Shown: positions 42,528 to 54,529 of the stretch, piece by piece
Layout of the letters: every line of letters begins with the position of its first letter
Position numbering within the stretch: the first letter of the stretch is position 1
NCBI GenBank assembly: GCA_030737875.1
Contig: CM060922.1
Location: 319,153,456-319,217,455 of the forward strand
Direction of reading: 5' to 3'
Length of the DNA: 64,000 nucleotides
From: Allium sativum
Taxonomy: Eukaryota; Streptophyta; Magnoliopsida; Asparagales; Amaryllidaceae
Notes under the pieces: generated by a model
What the model was told of the DNA's origin: nothing
What the model saw: only the letters and a program-made list of their open reading frames with translations
The model's database searches: none
Translations under genes and position numbers: made by a program

Positions 42528-43439
42528 TCATTTAGCAGCATGATAACTGTTATTATGGGAATACTCTACTAGATACAAATGGTCCTTTTGCTCAGCTATG
42601 ACTTGCTGACAAGCTAAACACTGAGAAACAAACTCTGCCACATCTTTCTTCATCCCAACCCAAAAGAAAACCCTCTTCATGTCCTTATACATCATATCAC
42701 CGCCTGGATGAATAGTCATCTTAGAATGATGGACTTCCTCTAAGAATGCCTTTAACAGACTTCCAGTTTGAGGAACACAAAGCCTTCCATCTCGTCGCAA
42801 CCACCCATTATCGTCAGTAGAATATCTATTGAGGTGACTAGAAGTCTCCCTTTTACTGAGCCTATCCAAGATGTCTGAAATATGTGGATTATCTCGCTGC
42901 GAAGTTCCTATCTGATACATAAGAATAGGTTGTAACTCTAGCGATGCAAACAAACCAGGCAATAACTCGGTGGAGGGTCTAAAATCAAAAGTCGATATGT
43001 ACTCCAAACTTTTCCTTTCCACAAACAGAAGACTTAAGGCCATTCTCTGCCTACTCAGTGCGTCTACCACCACGTTACCCTTACGAGGGGTATAAGCAAT
43101 CTCGAAATCATAAGAAGCTAGGAACTCCATCCACCTTTGTTGCCTTAAATTAAGATCCTTCTGTGAGAACAAATACTTGAGAGATTTATGATCGGTGTAC
43201 AACTCGAACCTCTCTCCAAGAAAATAATGATTCCACATCCTAAGCGCGAATACTATGGAAGCTATCTCTAAATCATGGGTAGGGTAGTTCTTCTCATGGA
43301 CTCTTAGTTGTCTACCCCCATAACACACTACCTTCCCTTCTTGCATCAGAACCGCACCAAGCCATGTACCACATGCATCAGTGTAAACTGTATAGGTAAG
43401 GTCAAGACTGGGGCTGTTGTCAGAGCCCTCTTCAGTCAT
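42528..43439 (-). pseudogene. Chromovirus RNase H and integrase N-terminus (core deleted)
   Basis: 303 residues. RNase H: YTVYTDACGTWLGAVLMQEG, KNYPTHDLEIASIVFALRMW, ELYTDHKSLKYLFSQKDLNL, VVDALSRQ. Integrase zinc domain: HHSKMTIHPGGDMMYKDMK and SQCLACQQV. Directly after AEQK the frame jumps to YLVEYSHNNSYHAAK, which normally lies beyond the catalytic core, so the D,D,E core is missing through an in-frame deletion of the order of 150 residues or more. Confidence 0.88.
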
Positions 43440-44419
43440 TGGAAAGCAACATCACAATCTATATCCCATGAAAATGCCAAATTCTTCTTCGTCAGCCTGG
43501 TAAGTGGGGCTGATATCTTTGCGAAGTCCTTAATGAACTTCCTATAATAGCCTGCTAACCCCAAAAAGCTTCTCACCTCCGTTGCATTCTTTGGAATCTG
43601 CCAGTCTTGAACTGCAACCACCTTTGCAGGATCTACTGCTATCCCTTCTTTAGAAACCACATGCCCTAGGAATCTCACCTCTTTTCACCAAAAATGGTAT
43701 TTGGAGAATTTTGCTTTAAGCTGATGCGCACGGAGAGTTTTCAAAACTTATCTCAAATGTTGGGCATGCTCTTCCTTATTCTTTGACGAGATCAAGATAT
43801 CATCAACAAATACCACGACAAATTTATTTAGAAACTCCCGAAACACCCTACTCGTTAGATCAACAAAATAGGTGGGTGCATTCGTCAACACAAAAGGCAT
43901 AACTAGCCATTCAAAGAAACCATCTGGAGTCCTAAAAGCGGTCTTATCTATACTGTCCTCAGCCACCCTTAACTAATGAAACCCCGTGGCCAAGTCTAAC
44001 TGAAAAAATACCGAGGTGCCAACAAGTTGGTCAAACAAGTCATCTATCCTCGGAAGTGGGTACCTATTCTTCTTTGTGATTTTGTTCGACTCTATATAGT
44101 CCACACACAAACGAAGCGAACCATCCACCTTAATCGCGAATACTACTGGAGCACCCCATTCAGATATGCTTCATCTGATAATCCCTTTCTCAAGTAGCTC
44201 CCCTACTTGCTTGCTAAGATCCCTCCTTTCCCTTGGAGCCATATGGCGCACTGGTAATGCAACTGGCTTTGCATTGTCTACCAAATATATATGAAACTCG
44301 ATCTCGCACCTCGGGAATAAGCCTCGTACCTCATCATAAACATCGTAATAATCTCGGATTACTGGAACAGATTGCAAATCATCGATAGATGCATCAGGAG
44401 ACTCTAGGAAACTAAGCAT
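43436..44419 (-). pseudogene. Chromovirus reverse transcriptase
   Basis: Pieces in shifted frames: VIRDYYDVYDEVRGLFPRCE...LLEKGIIR (44,419-44,171), [20 protein letters not shown] and [14 protein letters not shown] (44,160-43,990), then VVFVDDILISSKNKEEHAQH with catalytic FVDD (43,966-43,748), then [19 protein letters not shown] and [20 protein letters not shown] (43,678-43,436). Domain order is complete but at least three frameshifts or stops separate the blocks. Confidence 0.87.
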
Positions 44420-44524
44420 GACAGACCCTTATGGGTCACAAGAAATCTCAAGGGTCCTCCCATGGCAAGTTAAAAGTCTAACGACCCTCCTCTCACAATC
44501 CAGAATGGCACCATACATGGTTAG

Positions 44525-44770
44525 TCAATCCATCCCTAGAATCAAACCGTAGCCCATAAAACCGAGCACATACGCGTCGCACTCAAACTCGACGCCTAAG
44601 ATAGATATTCTCAAACCCCGACAAATCATAGACAAATGAGCTGAACTACCAACGGAATTTGAGACAACAACAGGATCCACTACCATACTAGTATTTAAGT
44701 GTAGAGATTCAACCACAGAACTAGATATAAATGAATGTGAAGCGCCAGAATCAAAAAGAGTTCAAATAGG
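44525..44770 (-). pseudogene. Chromovirus aspartic protease
   Basis: Minus strand: a decayed catalytic region FDSGASHSF about 44,760-44,735, then SSVVESLHLNTSMVVDPVVV, LSMICRGLRISILGVEFECD and GYGLILGMD. This is the usual gypsy retropepsin, ending ILGMDWL-like. Interrupted by small indels. Confidence 0.75.
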
Positions 44771-44815
44771 ATGACTTGAAAGAGAAATCAAACCTTCCAT
44801 GGAAATTTTCCTACC

Positions 44816-45715
44816 TCAATCCGGAGCACTGGTCGCGAGAGCATACACCTTCCCTTTGACCTTGTCCCCGTGGTCCCTGTTTCTTCGGGCACTCCCTAGC
44901 AAAGTGTCCGACCTCTCTACAATTGATGCAAGTATTCTTCCTTCTTTTACAGTCCTTGACCAAGTGACCCTCTCGTCCACAACTATTACATTTCCTATTA
45001 TCCTTAGCCTTGTTATTCTTTCTTCCGTTCTTCTGTTGTTGTTATTGTCCTTTCTTGATCCATACCTTCTTGATTTGCGTTGTTTCCTCAGCATTAACTT
45101 CCTTCTTTTCTCCCTTATCTTCCTCATGCATCAGGGCCATATCAACAAGCCTTTCAAAAGTAGCTCCCATTAGAATATGGTACATAGCTAACCCATGAAG
45201 GGGTTCATTCGGCCCTTTAGCAAACCGCAAAGCTTTCTTATGCGGAACATCTGCCAATTCCAATCCAAACCTTGCTATCTGGTTGAATTTATTCACATAT
45301 TCCTTAACAGTCATATTTCCTTGTTTGAGCGCCAAGAACCTCTCCATTTGCATGCTTTTCTCAGCTTGGGAAAGAAACTTTATTTCAAACCTCTGCCTAA
45401 AATCATCCCATGTCTCCACCGGACTTCCAGCTTGGGTTACTTCCCACAAGAACGAAGCTTCATCTTTCAGTAGCCAGGAAACTAACTGAATCTTCCTTCG
45501 ATCTTCCACTTCAAAGATTACAAACACGTCCTCGGTCTCCTTGAGCCAATTCCTCGCCTTTACGAAAGTTTCAGTTCCACGGAATGGCTTCTCTCCACGG
45601 CACATAAATCTTTGTAGATCTTAGCAAAATTATCTTCCCTTGGAGGAGGAGGAGGAGGAGGAACGACGGGTGCAACTGGGGGAGGAACGTCAGCTTGACC
45701 TCCGGTAGGTGTCAT
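44816..45715 (-). pseudogene. Chromovirus Gag with zinc knuckle
   Basis: Probable start ATG 45,715 (MTPTGGQADVPPPVAPVVPP, Pro-rich), then a frameshift before 45,605. The main frame reads FRGTETFVKARNWLKETEDV, DDFRQRFEIKFLSQAEKSMQ, LKQGNMTVKEYVNKFNQIAR and GLELADVPHKKALRF, the standard retrotransposon Gag core. A shifted frame at about 44,985-44,920 has the knuckle CNSCGREGHLVKDC (CX2CX4HX4C). At least two frameshifts make it non-functional. Confidence 0.87.
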
Positions 45716-45948
45716 GGCCTCTATATACCTGCGGAATCAGCCTAGTATCGTAATGACCTCAGGAATATTAGGTTCCCCAGACGTGCTGAAATGAAAAGGA
45801 AAGAGATTTAGACAAAGGATTGAAGGATTTTACTTGACTTTTGGGGAATACGTTTTTCAAAACAGAAAATTCTTTTTGAAAAATGCTTTCTTTTAAAACC
45901 TTTTTGAAAATAGTTTTCAAGAACTTTTATCTAATCTGGTAACCTTCA

Positions 45949-45960
45949 GCTCTGATACCA
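45949..45960 (-). other. Chromovirus primer binding site
   Basis: Minus-strand TGGTATCAGAGC two bases inside the LTR boundary at 45,963. Confidence 0.9.
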
Positions 45961-48460
45961 AGTGTGACACCCCACGTCCGTTAATGTCACTCACAAAGGG
46001 AATGCATTAAGTTTCGTGAAGCTTTATAGGTAAATAGAAATAGAAATATTACAAGACAGATATAAAATGACAGCGGAATTAAAAACTTTATTAATCATAA
46101 AGCATCGTGGTTTAAAAACATCACATGTCTGAAATATACAAAAACCATTACATCATAAAAACTACTGTCTTGTACTTTAAAACATCAGAGTACATAAAAG
46201 AAGCAAAATTCCCCAAATAAAATATAGCCATAATAGTCAGGATTGGAGCTTGAGCCATACATCTCAGCAGCTCCAGCAAAATGAAAGCAGAATCACGGTC
46301 AAGCCTGAGTATTCCCACCCTGAGAACCTGTGGGGGGGGGGGGGAATGGAAGAAAGAAGAGGAAACAAAAAGGGTCAGACATAAAGTCTGGTGAGTCCAG
46401 TTACTTTTAGCAAGTAAATAAGTAAAATTATCTTGACAGACATATAAAGTGGATAAAAGAGAGATAACAACGTATAAGGTAGGTTTGACAAGGTAAACAT
46501 GATAGAGCGTATATGCTTCACTAAAGATTCTATGATTCTCTGCACTAATACTAGTATCACCAAAGTGAGATGATCCCAACAACTATAAGATGGTAGACTT
46601 AGGCATACATCCTGATGTATCCTAACTACTACCCTAATCGATCGACTCCTTACTCCGTAGATACCTTGTGCTGGCCCCAAAGTAGGAGGTATCACTTTCC
46701 TAAAGTGGCAACCCTTCGTTGATGTGCACATCCATATCTACTGGTGTCACCGTCGTCTTATCCCCCTCTACCCGGCCTATGCACGCATATGTCCCTGGTC
46801 GGTTTGCGCCTCCCAAACCATCCTCCACGTTTGGATCTCTTACAATAAGTCCAGTAAGTGTGTCCTTACTCCGACCTAGGACGGAGTGCTCGTTTGATAC
46901 CGTTATATGGGTTATTGACTGAAACGGGTCCCCCACACAAGATGATACAAGCTCTCCCCCTTGTCTTATATCCCCACTAGGATTTCCTTAGGTTATGTAT
47001 ACCTATTGGTGTCTTTAATTACATAACCCCCTCATTGTTACAGGTTATACTTACCTTACAGTGTCTTTAATTATATAACCCTAATATTTCCACAGGTTAT
47101 GCTTACCTAAAAAGGTGTCTTTAATTATATAACCTCAACCGGCTAAGTTTTGTGGGCCTATATATAAATATTACCCACCACCCCAGATTTACTTAACCCA
47201 CCACTATCCAAACAAATTTACTTAACCCCTACTCAAGTTCATGTTTATACAATCCCTATGGATTCCACTAGGTTAAGAATTAAAGTTTATTACCATATAT
47301 TCATTTATGGTTACAATATGCTAGACCTCCCACATTAAGCTTACAATTAGCGGATGCTGGACATGCCGGACGGGTCCGGGCAGGCTTATTCCACAAATCA
47401 GGCCTAACCTCGTGTCTTAGCATGTCTTGTATTTGTGCACTTAGGCCTTCCACATTAGATTCACCACTTGTGGTCGTTGGATATGCGGGTCGGTCCCGAG
47501 CAGACTTCCACCACAAGTGCAATCTAACCTCGTGCCTAAGCGCGGTTTACAATTTCAAGTTATTGTAATTCTAGGCATTTCAATTATTAGCCAATTTTAC
47601 CTATGTCTTTATAGGTGTTCATGCCCCTTTTTCCCCATTATGAATTATATGCCCAATTTCATGTTCATAAACATTACTCAAGTTATGCCAAATTAATATT
47701 CACATATTTCATTCAGGTCATGCCTAAACTACCAATTACCAATTTATGCCAATTTCAATATTTTACCCCTTGTTCCCCATTTAACGCATTCTCTCGTTTT
47801 AGCGACATGTCTGGGCTCGAAAGTAGTCAGGCTATAAAAAAATAAAAGGGAAATGGTGAAGGGAAGATGACAGAAATGATTATTCTAACGAAATTATCAT
47901 AAACATATAATGGCATAATATTAAGATGGACATATAAGGACAGATCCGGTGAACTTGCAATAGTAAAACTGATTCTAACATAGTAGGGATGTTATAATAG
48001 GCATGGATAGATCTAAACAAGGATTTAGATGTCCAACTAATGACAGATCCAAATTAACTACAAACATGATAGGTACAAAAATGATTTAAATAATGAATTA
48101 GATCTATTGTCAAAAGTAGATCTGACATGATAAAGGTTAAGATCCAAGTCATAGTAAATTCATAATATCATGGATTCACAAATTACAGTAGATCTGTTAT
48201 GATTCAGTCACAGGCATAGATCCAAATTACATTCATATCATGCTTTACTTTTCATTATTTAAATCTGAAGGTAACTGAAACTCACAGTGTTCGGATCTAG
48301 AAGAATAGAAAGAGGAAAACGGGGATTGAATCACAGATCTACACTTGAATCTCTAAACTTGATTTGCAAGAAGAAGAAGAAAAGGATTTGATTCAGTCTA
48401 GGCACCGACAGTATTTGGGCGTCCATTGATTTTAGTGTAAGAAAACAAGAGAAACGTGTC

Positions 48461-48470
48461 TATATTTATA
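48461..48470 (-). promoter_or_regulatory. TATA box of chromovirus LTR
   Basis: Minus-strand TATAAATATA within GCAGCTATAAATATAGACAC, about 420 bp into the LTR, just downstream of the GGGGTCGACC cluster. Confidence 0.6.
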
Positions 48471-48504
48471 GCTGCTAGCCCAAGAATTCGTTCTGCCACC
48501 TTAG

Positions 48505-48615
48505 CCCTAGGGGGTCTACCCACCCCTTAGGGGATCGACCCATGGGTCGCACCCCCATAAGGGGTCGACCCCGAGGTTGACACCCCCTCTATGGGGTCGA
48601 CTCCCCTGGGGATGG
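48505..48615. repeat. GGGGTCGACC-type GC-rich cluster in U3
   Basis: Five or six imperfect copies of GGGGTCGACCC or its half-sites (GGGGGTCTACCC, GGGGATCGACCC, GGGGTCGACCCC, GGGGTCGACTCC) in 110 bp, contrasting with AT-rich surroundings. Confidence 0.7.
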
Positions 48616-48888
48616 AAATTCTCTGCCTCTAGAATTTTGACTTTTGAACCATTTTTGATTTTCTGAATTTAATTATATATATATATATATAATTCTCTTG
48701 TGCGTATACAAACTTCAAAGCTTCGTAACTTCTATATACGGTGTCCGTTTTACGCAAACTAAATGTCTATTTTGACTTGAATTTCGAGACAAACGCAATG
48801 CATAGTCTGTTTTCCTTAATTCTGAATATTAAGTTAATTATTCTTTAATTAGTCCTCTTTTAATGTTGTTAAAATACGGGGTGTTACA

Positions 48889-51790
48889 TATCTTCAAAGC
48901 AAGTACAACTTCCATCAACTCCAAATCATGATTTGAATACCATACTTCATATGATCTGAGCTGTCTAGAAGCATATGCAATAATTTTGCCTCTTTTCATA
49001 AGAACGTCTCCTAACTCAGTTCTGCAAGCACCAACGTATACAATTATATCCTAATTACCATCTGGTAATGCTAACATAAAAGCATTTTAACAAATGTTTC
49101 AAACTTTGGAATGCTTCCTCACACTTGCTTGACCAAGCAAACTTCACATATTTCCTGGTCAGCCTAATTAACAGTGTCGCTATCCCCGATGAATCCTTAA
49201 AACCTTGATAGTAGCCAGCTAATTCAACAAGACTCCTTATCTTGATTACACTCTCTAGCTTGTTCTAACTATTAATAGCCATAATCCTAGCTGGATCAAC
49301 TGATAAATCTTCATTTGAAATTACATGACTAAGAAACTTCACTTTCGTCTCCCAAAAGTAACACTTTAAAATTTTAGCTTTCAATTGACGCTACCTTAAC
49401 GTCTCAAATATCATTCTAAGTTAAATCTCATGATTTCTTTAATCCTTGTAATGCACCAATATGTCATCAATGAAAACCAGCATGAACATATCCAATTACT
49501 CTTGGAAAATTGCGGTCATCTAATCCACAAAGAAAGCACATGCATTAGTCAATCCAAATGGCAGTACCATCCACATGTATGAATAATATCTTACATGAAA
49601 CACTATCAACCGAATACTATATTTTACCACTTGAAATTAATGGAACATTATGGCCAAATCCAATTGGTAAAATACTTTGGATCCACTTAACTGATCAAAC
49701 AAATCATAAACCCTTGGTAAAGGATACTTAAGCTTCATCGCCTTCACGTCAGATTTGCGATGACCAATACACAATCTCAATAACCTATATGGTTTCTTCA
49801 CGAACACCATGTTGCTCCCTAAGATGAACTGCTTAGTTTGATAAAGCTCCTTCCCTCCAATTCCACTAGCTACACCTTCAATTCCTTCATCTCGGCTAGT
49901 GTCATCCTGCTAGATGGTTTACTCACGGGTTCAAATCTAGGTACAAGATCTGTTCTTAACTCTGCTGCTCTATTTGAGGTAGTCTTGAATCGGTTAAAAA
50001 CATATGTGAATTCCTTAATAATAGGAACTTATCTTAGCATGTCGTCCAATTCTATTGTACCTAATATAGCAAAAATCTATGAAATTACATTCTCAAAAAA
50101 TTCAGTTATTACAACTAGGGTCTCTCAATTTTATTCTCCTATCATGGAAAAATATCCTAGCATCGTAGTGATATAACTAATCCATACCAAAAATAATCCC
50201 AAAGCCCACAAAATCAAACAAATATGATGATTCTAATGACAATTTATAGATGGTCACATCTCATATCTAGCATTGCATAACCTCCTATAGGATTAGCTAT
50301 CCTAAAGGATGTAACAAGGTATGATGGTTCTAATGAAAATTTATCTACCAAATTCCGAGAGATAAATAAATGTGATGCACTAATATTAAACAATACTCAG
50401 TTGGTATGCTATGAATCGAAAGCATACCTTCCATCATAGATTTCCCTTTCTTAACAGTAGTAGATTTAGATGATGATGGTTCCAAAGCAAGGACTTCCCC
50501 ATTAGCTATCCCTAAACTTTAATTCGTATAATGTCCCATCAGATTGCACTTGAAGTACTTCACGTTCTATGATCCAACAACTGCCATGTTACGCCTGACC
50601 AACACTCATTAGCATAATGACCCTTCTTGCCACAGTTGAAGCAGAATATTGCAACTTTTCCTCTCTTATCCATTCCTCCCTTTTGAGATTTATTTCCCTT
50701 GAATAACTTTCTCTTCCTTCCTTAAGAACTCAGGGTCCCCGCTAGCTCATCACTTCCATATGCAGCAAGAAGTTCCTTTATTCCTAATAGCTATCTCCAC
50801 TACGATGTTATAAGAGTCTTTAATATGTGGCATTATCACCTTAGCAATCACCTGTTTCAGTCCCCGGATGAATTTCTCATTCCTCTTAACCACAGTATAA
50901 ATGGTAGCAAACTAATATCGGGATAACTTATTAAACTTTGTGGCATAGTCAATTAGAAATATATCACCTTGCTCTACCTCAGCAAGCTTCCTGAGCATCA
51001 TAGACTTGGAAAGCTCATATATGAATCTCTTTTCAAACCTCCTTCGAAAACAACTAAAGATAATTTTTCCTTTGGCACTCCTACGGTCACTCTGTTCCAG
51101 AAGTATAAAGAAGTTCCACATAGCTGCCCAGAAGCCAATCTTCTCTTTTGTAACTCCATCAATCCCAAATCATCGAATACCCTCTTGTAGTTATGTAACA
51201 GCCCGCACCTCCGTTCATGCAAGATATTGCCCCCAACTTAGCCACCATATAGGTGTGGGGTTTTGTTCCTCAAAAGGCCTCGGCGTTAGTAAGAGATGGG
51301 CTCTACTATATAAGTACCCACTTCACACAGGCTTCCACGATGGGGACTTAGGGGTGTTACATTCTCCCCTCCTACAGAGACCAACGTCCTCGTTGACTTA
51401 CAAACACCTTACCCATGCACCGTGGTCCACATAGGAGCCACAATTCCAACTGGGTATTGGCTCTGATACAACTGTATTAGCCTGCACCTCCGTTCACGCA
51501 AGATATTGTCCCCAACTTAGCCACCGTATAGGTGTGGGGTTTTGTTCCTCAAAAGGCCTCGACGTTAGTAAGAGTTGGGCTCTAGTATATAAGTACCCAC
51601 TTCACACAGGCTTCCACGATGTGGGACTTAGGGGTGTTACAAGTTAAATAGTTACTTCTCAATTTCAATAGCATTCTTTGTTCGATGAAAAGGCTTTCCA
51701 TCGAGTCCAACTTAATATCGACTAAATTTGGCATAATCGTTACTAATTTTTTCCATTTGATTAACTCCTCCAATATTAGAATCTGATCTA
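48889..51790 (-). pseudogene. Older decayed chromovirus gag-pol
   Basis: Minus strand with many stops. RNase H begins at the young LTR junction (AYASRQLRSYEVWYSNHDLE, 48,890-49,010). RT has FIDDILVHYKD at about 49,450 and Gly-Tyr-Tyr/Phe blocks to 49,900. A zinc knuckle CFNCGKKGHYANEC lies at about 50,650 and Gag traces (DYATKFNKLSRY, GLKQVIAKVIMPHIK) at 50,820-51,190. It is interrupted at 51,194 by a TRIM; 51,647-51,790 continues gag-side sequence. It is the host of two insertions and therefore the oldest layer here. Confidence 0.7.
51194..51641 (-). mobile_element. TRIM element (terminal-repeat retrotransposon in miniature)
   Basis: 448 bp. LTRs at 51,194-51,361 and 51,473-51,641 (168/169 bp, about ten differences), TG..CA ends, only about 111 bp between them. 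On the minus strand a PBS GTATCAGAGCCAATACCC abuts the right LTR and a polypurine tract TAGGAGGGGAGAA abuts the left LTR. Flanking 5-bp duplications AGTTA (51,189-51,193 and 51,642-51,646) are identical. It is non-coding and must be mobilised in trans. Confidence 0.93.
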
Positions 51791-51878
51791 TCTTGCATCA
51801 TATTTTCAAAGAACGAACATAGATACCTCGTATCTATAAGTGTGATAGCAACACCTTCTTTCACATTAGATCAACAAC

Positions 51879-52563
51879 TATTGACCCTCCTTTTTGCAAG
51901 GCAGTCACACATTCAACTTATGATCACGAAATCACCCGGAATTAGAGCATAAACTCAATTAGCTCGAAAAAGCTTGATTGATGCAACAAACTTCACCAAT
52001 GATTGGAACTTTAGATGGATGAAACTCGGTTCGGCATTGCTTCAGTTTGGCCCAAACATGAACTGCTTTGGGTTGGTGTACGTATTTCTCTTTGGATCGG
52101 CATTCATGACTTGTCCCCGAATAAGCCAAACCCCTGCGCCCTACTTCCAAATGGCATACCGATCCGGTCTGGATCGGTATGCACCATGCGGATCCGGATT
52201 GCCATTATGCTGATGTGGCATTCCCACCATTCCACTCCTCCTACTACTTCCTCGCCTCCTATTCTTGTGTTGCTACTAGATGCCGAACCTAACCGACTTT
52301 GCACTTATGAATTGACCTATAGATAGCCATTTGATGGGATCCTCTTCCATTCTTTTAGGCCTAAAGGCTGATATTTTGGAGATTAACTTTTTTATCTTGA
52401 GATTTCTCAGATAAAACTCAATTATAATTGTAATCTATAGTATAAACAAGAGAATGTAGCAAGTGGATGCAGGTCTGATTGTCGAACCACAATAAAATCA
52501 TTGTGTCCTTTACATTTCTATTTTCGGTGATTTGAGATTGCTGTGATTTTGAGATTGCTTCTC
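51879..52563 (+). repeat. 5' LTR of non-coding Tat-like element
   Basis: Similar along its length to 53,839-54,522: shared blocks include GATTGATGCAACAAACTTCA, ATTTCTCTTTGGATC and the R/U5 block GAACCACAATAAAATCATTG followed by TCCTTTACATTTC. The first TG has become TA. The TATA box is decayed (near 52,311). The 3' limit is approximate. Open frames across it have no similarity to proteins. Confidence 0.7.
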
Positions 52564-52769
52564 AACTTAATGACTCAATTGCTTAATGTCCATGACAATG
52601 TTCTGGTCCTTAGGCATGGCCTGAGTGGATGTTGAATCATGGAGCACATTGAATCTCCGCCCAACTTAGATTTACCTTATTTGCACTTTGATTTATGCAT
52701 TTTCTTTGAGCTTCCCTTGATGATGAATTATATTGATAAATGTTTTGCTTCAACCAGAGAGATGAAGCA

Positions 52770-53330
52770 AAGCTGCATAATACGAATCTCTTTCAATAGA
52801 AAGTGATTGGATGGAGTCGTATGATTGAACTTCGAATTCCTTTCACCAAATCGTGATTGGATGAGTTCGTAGGCGATAGCCATGAGTCCCTTTTACTGGA
52901 GCATAACTGGACGGATTCATGTCAATGAATCATGAGCTCTTTCACCAGAGAGTGACCGTATGAATTCGTGAGAACAGATTGAGGATCCCTTTCACTGGAG
53001 AGCGGCTAGATGGATTCATCTGGATGAACTACGAGTTACATCACTGGAGAGTGACTGGATGAATTCATATCTAGGAACTACGAGATCCATCATCGAAGAG
53101 TGATCGGATGAAATCGTATCGACGAACTACAAATTTGTTCACTAGAGAGTGATTGGATGAATTTGTATCAATGAACCACGAGTTCCATCACTAGAGAGTG
53201 GTCGAATGAACTCGTATCATTGAACCATGCATACCTTTCACTTCGAAGTGACTGGATGAATTTGCATCAGTTAAACTACAAATTCCTTTACCCAGAAGTG
53301 ATTGGACGAATTTGTATAGGATTCAATATA
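52770..53330 (+). repeat. About 50-bp tandem repeat array, ~11 units
   Basis: Diverged units of the form TTTCACTGGAGAGTGATTGG then ATGAATTCGTATC, AATGAACCACGAGTTCC. The GTGAxTGGATGAATTC core is easiest to follow. This is most of the internal region of the Tat-like element; Tat/Ogre elements are known to carry internal tandem repeats. Confidence 0.8.
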
Positions 53331-53824
53331 AGCTCCTATCCTCAGGAAACGGTGAGATAGACTTATGATTATGTACCATGAGTCCCCTTCATCAGATTGT
53401 GATTGGATGGATTCAAGCAAATGAAATGAATGACTAAGCGACTGACCACAAAGTTGGGACCATAATACAGAAGATAACGCTACTTTGCTACAGAGCGGCA
53501 GGATTGGGTTACTAGCCGATGAAAAATCGATTGATTAGGAACTCGGATAGCGCTCCATGCACGAGACCTGGATCGTCGTAGATGTGGCATTTGACAAGAG
53601 TCCAACGAGGGTAGATTGGGAAGCACTGATAACGTGTGACACAAATATGCAATGATTATTGGGTATGGAAATACTCGACAAAGGTCTGGAATAAATGAAG
53701 AACGACCCGACAAGGTTGCATAATTTGAAGATGGCTCGGGAAAATCCATTCTTGACTCTTAAATGAGCAAGAGAGATTGTAGAAACTGAATGAATTTAAA
53801 TCATATCTTCCAAAGAAAGACATG

Positions 53825-53838
53825 TTTTAGGGGGAAAG
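53825..53838 (+). other. Polypurine tract of Tat-like element
   Basis: TTTTAGGGGGAAAG immediately precedes TGTTGACC, the right LTR start. Confidence 0.75.
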
Positions 53839-54522
53839 TGTTGACCTACCTTTTTGCAAGACTGTCACGCTTTGAACTTATGATCATTGGATCTCTCGGA
53901 ACTAGAGCACGGACTAACATTAGCTCGAAAATGCATGATTGATGCAACAAACTTCACCAATGCTTGGAAATTTAGATGGATGATGCCCAGCTCAGCATTG
54001 CTTTGGTTCGGCCCAAACATGCACTGATCCAGATCGATGCACATATTTCTCTTTGGATCAGCATTCACATCTTAGCCTCAAATCAGCCAAACACCTTCGC
54101 CCCACCTTGGATTGACATAACGATCCACCCAAATTGGTGTGCACCATGCCAGTCATTTGGGCCGTTATGCTTATGTGTCCTACTCACCTTTCCACTCCGT
54201 CCACAACTTCCAATCCTCATATTCGTTCCGCAGTATTGGATGCCGAACCGAACTGATTATGCACCTATAAATAGACCTAGAAATGGCCATTTGAGGGGAT
54301 CCATTTCCATTCTCCTAGGTCCAAAGGCTTCTATTTTTGAGATTAACTTCTTTTCTCTTGAGATTCCTAAAAAGATCAACTATAATGGTAATCTACAATA
54401 TAAACAAGAGACTGAAACAAGTGGACATGGGCCTAATTGCCGAACATTATAAAAATAATTATGTCTTTTACATTTCTATTTTCTATGATTTGAGGTTGCT
54501 ATGATTTGGTGATTACTTGTCT
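53839..54522 (+). repeat. 3' LTR of non-coding Tat-like element
   Basis: Starts TGTTGACCTACC after the polypurine tract. A TATA box CTATAAATAG is kept at 54,265-54,274, followed by the R/U5 block near 54,440. Pairs with 51,879-52,563. Confidence 0.7.
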
Positions 54523-54529
54523 GATTTGG

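Larger units (their letters stand above)
42110..48888 (-). mobile_element. Tekay-like chromovirus (Ty3/gypsy), 5' LTR to truncated integrase
   Basis: Minus strand: LTR 45,963-48,888, tRNA-iMet PBS 45,949-45,960, gag with zinc knuckle, protease, RT, RNase H and the two ends of integrase. Tekay/Del-type features are the TGTAACACCCC LTR start, CCHC gag and gypsy domain order. The integrase core is deleted, several frameshifts occur and the 3' LTR is absent, so it is dead. It inserted into the RNase H of an older chromovirus. Confidence 0.85.
45963..48888 (-). repeat. 5' LTR of Tekay-like chromovirus, about 2.9 kb
   Basis: On the minus strand it starts TGTAACACCCCGTATTTTAA at 48,888 and ends GGGGTGTCACA at 45,963, giving matched inverted ends. 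It contains a TATA box near 48,465, a GGGGTCGACC-rich cluster upstream of it, a (TA)n run at 48,668-48,691 and a G13 run at 46,333. Short open frames within it are not credible genes. Only one LTR is present, so age cannot be estimated. Confidence 0.85.
51879..54522 (+). mobile_element. Non-autonomous Tat-like LTR element with internal satellite
   Basis: Two related LTRs of about 685 bp surround about 1.28 kb that has no gag or pol but an array of 50-bp repeats. A polypurine tract TTTTAGGGGGAAAG lies directly before the right LTR at 53,839, setting + orientation. PBS could not be recognised after the left LTR. The LTRs are clearly diverged, so it is old. No TSD was identified. Confidence 0.65.

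Noticed and set aside
44799..45198. Hydrophobic + strand frames opposite the chromovirus gag
   Set aside because: Antisense of Lys/Arg/Glu-rich Gag DNA yields Leu/Phe/Ser-rich frames by chance.
46148..47522. Frames of 70-144 residues as host genes
   Set aside because: They lie entirely within the chromovirus LTR, lack domains and overlap each other on both strands.
52015..54452. Frames of 100-158 residues within 51,974-54,452
   Set aside because: They fall in the two related Tat-like LTRs and are not conserved as proteins between the copies.
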